DNA of 6,034 nucleotides from Alphaproteobacteria bacterium. GTDB lineage: Bacteria; Pseudomonadota; Alphaproteobacteria; Sphingomonadales; Rhodothalassiaceae. Position 1 is the first letter of the stretch, and every line of letters starts with the position of its first letter. Both the position numbers and the translations under genes were made by a program. Below the pieces are notes generated by a model, which did not search any database, was not told the origin of the DNA, and was given only the letters and a program-made list of their open reading frames with translations. Below are positions 1 to 5,294 of this stretch, piece after piece. The DNA lies in the NCBI GenBank assembly GCA_003694205.1, contig RFKS01000048.1, positions 1-6,034 of the forward strand, read 5' to 3'.

Positions 1-1
1 G

Positions 2-1165
2 GTGGGGCGCACGCACACGACGCCGTTGCCGGGGGCGGCCGTCGATCGCCTGCGCTTCGCCTTCGGCTCCTGCCAGCAATACGAGATGGGCTATTACGCC
101 GCCTATCGCGACATGGTTGCGCAGTCGCCCGACCTCGTCATCCATCTCGGCGACTATATCTACGAAAAGCCGTGGGACGGCGGCGTGCGGCGCCACCCCT
201 GGACCGAGGCCTATACGCTCGAGGACTATCGCGCCTATCACGCGCTCTACAAGCTCGACCCCGACCTTCAGGCGGCACACCGCGCGGCACCCTGGCTTGT
301 CACCTGGGACGATCACGAGGTCGACAATGACTATGCCGGTCTGACCTCCGAGGACTATGAGGACCCGGCCGCCTTCCTCAAGCGCCGGACCGCGGCCTAT
401 CGCGCCTATTTCGAGCATATGCCCTTGCGACGCATCGCCACCCCGCATGACGGGCAGATGTCGCTTTATCAGTCGGTCCGTTATGGCGACCTTCTTACCT
501 TCTTCGTCCTCGACGGGCGGCAATACAGATCGCCCGAGGCGTGCCGGCTTCTCGCGACCGGCCACGGCCGCGTCGTCAACGAATCCGAATGCCGGACGCT
601 GGCCGATCCCTCGCGCTCGCTGCTCGGGCTCGATCAGGAGGCCTGGCTCTATCGCGGTCTGCGGAAGACCGAGACGCGCTGGAACGTGATCGCGCAGCAG
701 CTCCTGTTTGCACCCTTCGATCAGGGCAAGGGCCCCGATCGCGGCGTCTATACCGACAGCTGGGGCGGCTACCAGGCGAACCGCAATCGCATCATCGAGG
801 CGATCGCGACGCGCCAGCCCTCGAACCCGGTCTTCATAGGCGGCGATATCCACAGCTACTGGGTGACCGACATCAAACGCGAGCCGACCAATCCGGAATC
901 GGAAACCGTGGCCACCGAATTCGTCGGCTCGTCCATCACCTCGCCGCTCGACATCTATCCCGCATTCGAGGCGGCACTGCCGCGCAACCCCCATGTGCGC
1001 TATTTCGAGGGCGCCCGCCGCGGCTATTGCCTTGTCACGGTGACGCCGAAGGCGATGCAGGCCGACCTGCGCTCGGTCATCGACGTGACGCGCCCAGATA
1101 GTGCCAGCGAGACGCTGGCGTCCTTCGCCGTCGAGGACGGCCGTCCGGGAGCCGTCAAGGCATGA
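2..1165 (+). CDS. phoD: PhoD-family alkaline phosphatase/phosphodiesterase, 5'-truncated
   Basis: Hydrolyses phosphate mono- or diesters outside the cytoplasm using a metal centre; PhoD enzymes are usually Tat-exported. The 387 visible residues carry the PhoD metallophosphatase domain: FGSCQQ (22-26, with the Cys that in PhoD binds Fe), LGDYIYE (49-55, metal Asp and Tyr), TWDDHEVDNDY (101-111) and GGDIHSYW (280-287, metal Asp and His). All the expected metal-site motifs look intact. What is missing is the front: no signal peptide and no N-terminal beta-sandwich domain of about 100 residues. Reading starts a few residues before the catalytic domain, so the gene almost certainly begins upstream of the window; the GTG at position 2 is simply the first possible start codon inside it. 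The TGA stop overlaps the ATG of the next gene (ATGA), which suggests one transcript and coupled translation. Any promoter or Pho box lies outside the window. The family call is firm; the substrate is not known. Confidence 0.93.
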   Translation: MGRTHTTPLPGAAVDRLRFAFGSCQQYEMGYYAAYRDMVAQSPDLVIHLGDYIYEKPWDGGVRRHPWTEAYTLEDYRAYHALYKLDPDLQAAHRAAPWLVTWDDHEVDNDYAGLTSEDYEDPAAFLKRRTAAYRAYFEHMPLRRIATPHDGQMSLYQSVRYGDLLTFFVLDGRQYRSPEACRLLATGHGRVVNESECRTLADPSRSLLGLDQEAWLYRGLRKTETRWNVIAQQLLFAPFDQGKGPDRGVYTDSWGGYQANRNRIIEAIATRQPSNPVFIGGDIHSYWVTDIKREPTNPESETVATEFVGSSITSPLDIYPAFEAALPRNPHVRYFEGARRGYCLVTVTPKAMQADLRSVIDVTRPDSASETLASFAVEDGRPGAVKA

Positions 1166-2034
1166 GCGCGGCGGGGCGATTCCTGCTCGCGGCGAGTCTG
1201 CTTCTCGCCGCCTGCGCAACGCCGCCGGCACCGGCCTTGTCCGAGCCATCGCTCGTCGAGCAGCAGCCGGGGCTGGTCTGGGTCCGCCGATCGGCGGAAT
1301 ATGCGCTTGTCACGGCCAAGACCTATGCCGCCGCCGCGCAGACGCTCGATCAACTGGTGGCAGCGCGCGGGGCCGGTGATCCGCCTTGGGTGGTGGTCAT
1401 GGACGCCGACGAGACCATCCTCGACAATTCCCTTTTCACGCTCGAAGGCCTGCGCGCCGGGCGCACAGGCTTCGATCCCGTAGCGTGGCGGGCCTGGGTG
1501 GCGCGCGAGGAGGCGAGTGCCGTGCCGGGTGCGGTCGTCTTCATCCGGCACCTTCTTGTGAGTGGCGGACGGCTGGCGGTGGTGACCAATCGCGATGCTG
1601 CCGACGATGACCACACGCGGGCGAATCTGCGGAAAATCGGCGTGCCGGCGGACAGCCCTGCGGTCTGCGTCCTCGGGCGTAGCGCCGCCGACAGAAAGCG
1701 CAACAACCCGGTCGAATGGGCGCGCTTCGGCTATGCCAATGACAAGGACCGTCGTCGGCGTTTGATTGCGACGGGTAAGGCCGAACGCTGCTGGAACTGG
1801 CCCGCGGGTTCAGCCGAACAGGCCCAGCGCAAGGCGCTTTGGGCGGTTCCGGCGGTGATCCTCATGTCGGTTGGTGACAATATCCAGGACATGCCCGGCC
1901 TCACGCCCGCGGTCGCCGACGACCCGGAGCGCATGAAAGCCCTCGCGGCGGACCCGCATCTGGTGCTGATCCCCAATCCGCTTTATGGCTCCTGGCGCGG
2001 GCGCACCGGCCCCCGTGCCCGGTGGCTCCCCTAG
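1162..2034 (+). CDS. HAD-family (class IIIB) acid phosphatase / 5'-nucleotidase lipoprotein, e(P4)-like
   Basis: Probable surface or periplasmic phosphomonoesterase acting on nucleotides or other small phosphate esters. The 290 residues begin with a lipoprotein signal (hydrophobic run, then LAAC with the lipidated Cys at 18). The residue after Cys is Ala, not Asp, so outer-membrane sorting is expected. HAD motifs follow: DADETILDN (81-89, nucleophile Asp81 and acid/base Asp83), VTNR (141-144, Thr142), a basic stretch at K195-D-RRRR as candidate motif III, and VGDNIQD (237-243, Mg ligands Asp239 and Asp243). NPLYGSW (272-278) near the C-terminus matches the e(P4) family tail. Length is close to the roughly 270 residues of Haemophilus e(P4). 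About 40 residues between the basic stretch and GDN, including CWNWPAGSAEQAQ, look longer than in e(P4). The start is fixed by the lipobox and the ATGA overlap with phoD; GGGAG at 1147-1151 is a possible ribosome site. The stop lies on the CTAG shared with the opposing gene. Confidence 0.9.
   Translation: MSAAGRFLLAASLLLAACATPPAPALSEPSLVEQQPGLVWVRRSAEYALVTAKTYAAAAQTLDQLVAARGAGDPPWVVVMDADETILDNSLFTLEGLRAGRTGFDPVAWRAWVAREEASAVPGAVVFIRHLLVSGGRLAVVTNRDAADDDHTRANLRKIGVPADSPAVCVLGRSAADRKRNNPVEWARFGYANDKDRRRRLIATGKAERCWNWPAGSAEQAQRKALWAVPAVILMSVGDNIQDMPGLTPAVADDPERMKALAADPHLVLIPNPLYGSWRGRTGPRARWLP
2031..2034. other. Shared palindromic stop (CTAG) of two convergent genes
   Basis: The TAG at 2032-2034 ends the plus-strand phosphatase. 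The complement of 2031-2033 is also TAG and ends the minus-strand ThDP enzyme. The two reading frames therefore overlap tail to tail by four bases on one self-complementary CTAG. No hairpin with a T-run fits between the two genes, so each transcript must end inside, or run antisense through, the opposing gene. Both stops are read directly from the sequence. Confidence 0.95.
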
Positions 2035-3584
2035 ACTTCGGCGACCAACAGCTGCGGGCCGTCGGCGGCGAGCGCGGCCTCGAGTGCGGCGTCGAAGGCA
2101 CCGACCGTTGAGGCGCGCTGCGCCTCGACGCCGAAACCTTGCGCCAGCTTCACCCAGTCGAGCCGCGGCTCATCGAGCGAGAGCATGCGGCGCGCGATGG
2201 CGCCGGGCGGTCCGTCGCCGAGCTTGGCGAGCTCGACGTTCAGAATGAGATAGCTGTGATTGGCGAAGACGATGTTGACGATCTTCTGCCCCTCGCGCGC
2301 CTGGGTCCAGAGCGCCTGCAAGGTGTAGGCCGCGGCGCCGTCGCCATTGAGCGAGATCACCGGGCGACCGGGGGCGGCGAGTGCTGCACCGACGGCGAGC
2401 GGCATGCCGAGCCCGATGGCGCCGCCGGTGAGGCACAGCCAGTCATGGTCGGGGCCGTTCTCGAGCCAGCTATAGACGCCGAGCCCCGACGTCGTCGAAT
2501 CATCACAGATGATCGCGCCATCCTTGAGATACCGCAGCAGCGAGAGGCCCACCTGCGCAGCATTGAGTTTCGCCTCGGGGTTACCGATCGCCGGCGCCGT
2601 GGCGCGCGGTGCGAGGGGCGGATCAGCCGGCGCGCCGAGGGCGTCCGCGAGTGCCGCGAGGGCCGGCGCGAGATTGTCAGCGGCGGTGCCGAACTCATGC
2701 AGTGTCGCGCCTTCGGGGACGAAGCTTGCCGGCTTGCCCGGATAGGCGAAGAAGCTGATCGGTGCGCGGGCGCCTGCGAGGAGCATGAGGTCGGCATCCT
2801 TGAGATCGTTGGCGGCGCCCTCGGCGAAGTAATTGAGCCGGACCGCGCTCACCCGCCCGGCTCCGCGGGCGACCCGGGCGGGGAAGGTCTCCATGACGAG
2901 TCGCGCGCCCGTCGCTGCGGCGATGCGGCCCGCGGCACGAAGTCCGGCTTCGCCGAGCGCCGGTCCGCCGAGAAAGATGACCGGGGACTTTGCCGCCCGG
3001 AGTGCCTCTGCCGCGGCGGCGATAGTGCTTTCGGCAACCGGCTTGCGGCCCGGCATGTCCTGTGCCCCGATGGGAGGGGGCGCGTTCTCGTCCCAGGCGC
3101 AGTCGGCGGGCAGGATGAGGCTCGCCACACCGGGCGCCGGGCCGTAGGCGGCGCGCACGGCGGCAACCGTCTTTTCCGCGGCCTCGCCCGGATCCACGAC
3201 CGTTTCCACCCAGCGCGATACCGGCCCGGCCATCCCCGCGATGTCGCTTGCGAGTGGCGGGTCGAGCGGCAGATGGGCGCGGGCATGGTCGCCGATGATA
3301 TTGACCACCGGGCTGTGCGCGCGGCGCGCGTTGTGCAGATTGGCGAGGCCATTAGCGAGCCCGGGGCCAAGATGGAACAGCGTCGCGGCCGGCTTGCCGG
3401 CGATGCGGGCATAGCCGTCGGCCGCCCCGGTCGCCACACCTTCAAAAAGGCACAGCACGGAGCGCATGGCTGGATGGCGGTCGAGCGCGGCGACGAGATG
3501 CATCTCGGTCGTGCCCGGATTGGTAAAGCAGAGATCGACGCCCTGCGCGGTCAGGGTTTCGACAAGGACATCGGCTGCACGCAT
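2031..3584 (-). CDS. Thiamine-diphosphate-dependent enzyme of the acetolactate synthase/benzoylformate decarboxylase superfamily
   Basis: Predicted cytoplasmic 2-oxo-acid decarboxylase or lyase using ThDP and Mg. The 517 residues show the standard three-domain order: N-terminal PYR domain with TNPGTTE (21-27) and FEGVATGAADGYA (47-59, Glu49 being the cofactor-activating Glu), a central domain (about 180-330), and a C-terminal PP domain with NGDGAAAY (413-420) and ANHSY (441-445) as the GDG...N metal/diphosphate motif. His71 (in LFHLGPG) aligns with the active-site His70 of benzoylformate decarboxylase. Proteins like this are often labelled acetolactate synthase large subunit, but it is shorter than the roughly 560-600 residue biosynthetic enzyme, lacks that enzyme's usual NN...GMVxQW stretch, and has no ilvN neighbour. 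A catabolic role is more likely because a 2-hydroxy-acid dehydrogenase lies just upstream in the same unit, giving an MdlB/MdlC-like pair. The ATG at 3584 is preceded by a strong Shine-Dalgarno site. Superfamily is certain; substrate is unknown. Confidence 0.88.
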   Translation of the reverse strand: MRAADVLVETLTAQGVDLCFTNPGTTEMHLVAALDRHPAMRSVLCLFEGVATGAADGYARIAGKPAATLFHLGPGLANGLANLHNARRAHSPVVNIIGDHARAHLPLDPPLASDIAGMAGPVSRWVETVVDPGEAAEKTVAAVRAAYGPAPGVASLILPADCAWDENAPPPIGAQDMPGRKPVAESTIAAAAEALRAAKSPVIFLGGPALGEAGLRAAGRIAAATGARLVMETFPARVARGAGRVSAVRLNYFAEGAANDLKDADLMLLAGARAPISFFAYPGKPASFVPEGATLHEFGTAADNLAPALAALADALGAPADPPLAPRATAPAIGNPEAKLNAAQVGLSLLRYLKDGAIICDDSTTSGLGVYSWLENGPDHDWLCLTGGAIGLGMPLAVGAALAAPGRPVISLNGDGAAAYTLQALWTQAREGQKIVNIVFANHSYLILNVELAKLGDGPPGAIARRMLSLDEPRLDWVKLAQGFGVEAQRASTVGAFDAALEAALAADGPQLLVAEV

Positions 3585-3589
3585 CGGGT

Positions 3590-3594
3590 CTCCT
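3590..3594 (-). promoter_or_regulatory. Ribosome binding site of the ThDP enzyme gene
   Basis: On the minus strand the 14 bases between the upstream stop codon and this ATG contain AGGAG five bases before the ATG at 3584, within a purine-rich run (GAGGAAAGGAGA). It fixes the start and shows that the gene can be translated on its own from the shared transcript. Confidence 0.8.
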
Positions 3595-3598
3595 TTCC

Positions 3599-4768
3599 TC
3601 AGTCCTGCGGATGGGGGCGGGTGCGGACTTGTACGTGTCGGCGCGTGATGCGGTCGATGGAGCGGGTGCCGAGCAGCGCCATGTCGCGTTCGATCTCTTC
3701 GAGCAGCAGCGTCAATGCGCGCGCGACACCCGCCTCGCCACCCGCCGCGAGCCCGTAGAGATAGGGGCGGCCGATAGAACAGGCGTCGGCGCCGAGCGCA
3801 AGGGCTTTCACGACATGCGTGCCGCGGCGGATGCCGCCGTCGACGATGAGCTCGAGATCGTCCCCCACCGCGTCGCGGATCGGGCGCAGCTGGTCGATCG
3901 GCGCCGGCGTGCCATCGAGCTGGCGGCCGCCGTGGTTGGAGATCATCACCGCTCTTGCCCCGACGCGTGCCGCCTCGCGCGCATCATCGGGCACGAGAAT
4001 GCCCTTGATGACGAGCGGGCCATTCCATTCGCTGGCGAGCCACTCGGCGTCCGCCCAGGTGAGGCTGCGGTCGAACTGGGCGTGCACATAGGCCGCGACC
4101 GACGTCGCCTCACCAGGCGCTGCGGCGGCGTGGTGGGCGACGTTGGCGAGCGTGAAATCGCGGCTGGCGAGGGCGCGCGCGACCCATATGGGGTGGCGTG
4201 CGAAGGCGGCGATGGACGCGGGCGACAGGCGCGGCGGCAGGGCGAGACCCGATTTGAGATCGCGCTCGCGGTTGCCGGCCACGGGCGTGTCAACGGTGAG
4301 GCAGAGCGCGTCATAGCCGGCGGTCTTCGCCCGTGCCACGAGCTCGCGCGTCAGCCCGCGGTCCTTGAAGACATAGACCTGGAACATCTTCGGGCCCGCG
4401 CTTGCCGCCGCCACCTCCTCGATGCTCGCGGTGGCGACGGTGGAGAGCGTGTAAAAGAGCCCGGCGCGAGCGGCGGCACGTGCGACCGCAAGCTCCTTGT
4501 CGTGATGAAAAAGTCGCGACATGCCGGTCGGTGAGAGGAGGAGAGGGGCCGCCACCTCGCGCCCGAGCACGGTCGTCTTCATGTCGATTATGGCGATGTC
4601 GGCGAGAACCTCGGTGACGAGTTCATAGCGATCGAAGGCGCGGGAATTGTTGGCGCAGGACCATTCATCGTCGGCGCCGCCTTCGAGATAGCCGAATATC
4701 GGCGCCGGCAACCGCCGTTTCGCAAGGCGCCGCAGATCGGCGATATTGGTGCAGTCGGAAAGCCGCAT
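3599..4768 (-). CDS. FMN-dependent alpha-hydroxy-acid dehydrogenase (LldD/MdlB/glycolate oxidase family)
   Basis: Oxidises a 2-hydroxy acid to the 2-oxo acid with FMN in a TIM barrel. The 389 residues match the family's usual 380-400. Every active-site residue I know from glycolate oxidase and MdlB has a counterpart: Tyr27 (FGYLEGGADDE), Ser109, Tyr132 (QVYVFKDR), Asp160 (LTVDTP), Arg167 (RERD), Lys255 (VIKGI), and the catalytic base His279 with Arg282 (SNHGGRQLDG). DGGIRRG (310-316) and GRPYLYG (333-339) bind the FMN phosphate. Gly82 (SPTG) matches the Gly of MdlB and LldD rather than the Ala of O2-using oxidases, which favours a dehydrogenase passing electrons to the respiratory chain. Residues about 175-225 (with HPIW) correspond to the membrane-binding loop of MdlB/LldD; no true membrane helix is seen. 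The ATG at 4768 gives the proper family N-terminus (LSDCTNIADLRRLAKRRLP), although its ribosome site is weak. It lies 14 bases upstream of the ThDP gene and probably forms an operon with it. Lactate, mandelate and other 2-hydroxy acids all remain possible substrates. Confidence 0.93.
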   Translation of the reverse strand: MRLSDCTNIADLRRLAKRRLPAPIFGYLEGGADDEWSCANNSRAFDRYELVTEVLADIAIIDMKTTVLGREVAAPLLLSPTGMSRLFHHDKELAVARAAARAGLFYTLSTVATASIEEVAAASAGPKMFQVYVFKDRGLTRELVARAKTAGYDALCLTVDTPVAGNRERDLKSGLALPPRLSPASIAAFARHPIWVARALASRDFTLANVAHHAAAAPGEATSVAAYVHAQFDRSLTWADAEWLASEWNGPLVIKGILVPDDAREAARVGARAVMISNHGGRQLDGTPAPIDQLRPIRDAVGDDLELIVDGGIRRGTHVVKALALGADACSIGRPYLYGLAAGGEAGVARALTLLLEEIERDMALLGTRSIDRITRRHVQVRTRPHPQD

Positions 4769-4916
4769 CGATCCCGTGTCCCTTCGCCGCACAGTCTGGC
4801 ACCATCGGCCCCATGACGGCCAGCGCCAAGCGCCGCTGGCGAGGATTTTGCGTGTTTCGGGCCTCAGGAAAAGCTGCCGCTTTGCGAGGGTGGGGTCCGT
4901 CCCTGCGGCACCTGCT
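4769..4916. other. Intergenic region between the copper and hydroxy-acid units
   Basis: These 148 bases separate the cupredoxin stop from the dehydrogenase start, both on the minus strand. They hold a weak terminator-like hairpin (4869-4883) and a second inverted repeat, CCAGCG / CGCTGG at 4820-4825 and 4834-4839 with an 8-base loop and no T-run on the minus strand. The best promoter-like pair on the minus strand is TTGGCG, 17 bases, GATGGT, which is a poor match, so I do not call a promoter. A modest purine run (AAGGGA) lies about 10 bases before the ATG at 4768. Confidence 0.6.
4869..4883 (-). terminator. Weak terminator-like hairpin after the cupredoxin gene
   Basis: On the minus strand, 33 bases after the cupredoxin stop, AAAGC-GGCA-GCTTT forms a 5-bp stem with a 4-base loop and ends in TTTT. 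The stem is short and A/T-rich and the T-run is only four bases, so it would be a poor terminator; chance is a real alternative. Confidence 0.2.
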
Positions 4917-5294
4917 TCACTCCACGATGAGCGTGCCGCGCAGCATGCCCATGCCGCAGGTGAATTCGTACTCGCCAGGCTTCTCGGGGAGGAACTCGAC
5001 CGGCACGATCTGGCCTTCCGGCAACTCCGCACTCTTGCCGAAATCGCCGAAGACGACCTTCTCCGAGCAGGACGAGGTCTCCTCGCGGCGGAATTTGAGC
5101 CGCACCGGCTTGCCGTGACGCACGATGATGGTGTCGGGCGTGTAGCCGCCCTTGACCAGGATCATCGCCTCCTGAAAGCCGCTTGCGGTCTCCGCCGCGC
5201 GCATGCCGCGCGTGCGCTTGAGCCAGAAGAACCAGACGATAAAGGTGATGAGTGCGATCCCGAGGATGAGAACGATCCAGCGATCCGGTGTCAT
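4917..5294 (-). CDS. Membrane-anchored cupredoxin-domain copper protein, CupA-like
   Basis: Probable Cu(I) chaperone held in the inner membrane. The 125 residues consist of one N-terminal membrane helix (about 6-25, [19 protein letters not shown]), a basic stretch KRTRGMR (26-32) and a single cupredoxin beta-sandwich (about 40-125). Likely copper ligands are Cys76 ([10 protein letters not shown]) and the C-terminal loop CGMGM (Cys113, Met115, Met117). Classical blue-copper proteins use two His, a Cys and a Met; no suitably placed His is present here, so the site is thiolate/thioether and suits Cu(I). Length, anchor and the C...CxMxM pattern match CupA of Streptococcus pneumoniae, which delivers copper to CopA. 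The ATG overlaps the copA TGA (ATGA), and a full Shine-Dalgarno site sits inside the end of copA, so both are made from one transcript. The basic residues after the helix would favour cytoplasmic placement of the domain, but orientation is an inference. An alternative is a periplasmic electron carrier or copper store. Confidence 0.85.
   Translation of the reverse strand: MTPDRWIVLILGIALITFIVWFFWLKRTRGMRAAETASGFQEAMILVKGGYTPDTIIVRHGKPVRLKFRREETSSCSEKVVFGDFGKSAELPEGQIVPVEFLPEKPGEYEFTCGMGMLRGTLIVE

Noticed and set aside
2..4. GTG at position 2 as the true start of phoD
   Set aside because: It would leave no signal peptide or N-terminal domain, and the preceding part of the gene is simply outside the window.
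1135..1146. Perfect 12-bp palindrome GGACGGCCGTCC just before the lipoprotein gene
   Set aside because: It lies inside phoD codons for normal residues (EDGRPG) in high-GC DNA, where such palindromes are expected by chance; there is no second copy or operator context.
2031..3584. Naming the ThDP gene ilvB (biosynthetic acetolactate synthase)
   Set aside because: It is shorter than IlvB, lacks the NN...GMVxQW stretch, has no regulatory subunit gene nearby, and its partner gene indicates hydroxy-acid catabolism.
2139..3758. Very long plus-strand open frame (about 539 codons) opposite the ThDP enzyme
   Set aside because: It is antisense to a gene with clear ThDP motifs, its translation is rich in Arg, Glu and Gly with no recognisable domain, and long antisense frames are common in high-GC DNA.
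3611..4534. Plus-strand open frame of 307 codons opposite the hydroxy-acid dehydrogenase
   Set aside because: The opposite strand encodes an intact FMN enzyme with all catalytic residues; this translation has low-complexity Arg/Ala/Glu composition and no motif.
4769..5032. 88-codon upstream extension of the dehydrogenase frame
   Set aside because: It would overlap the cupredoxin gene in another frame, reads as Arg/Ser-rich non-protein-like sequence, and the family N-terminus begins exactly at the ATG at 4768.
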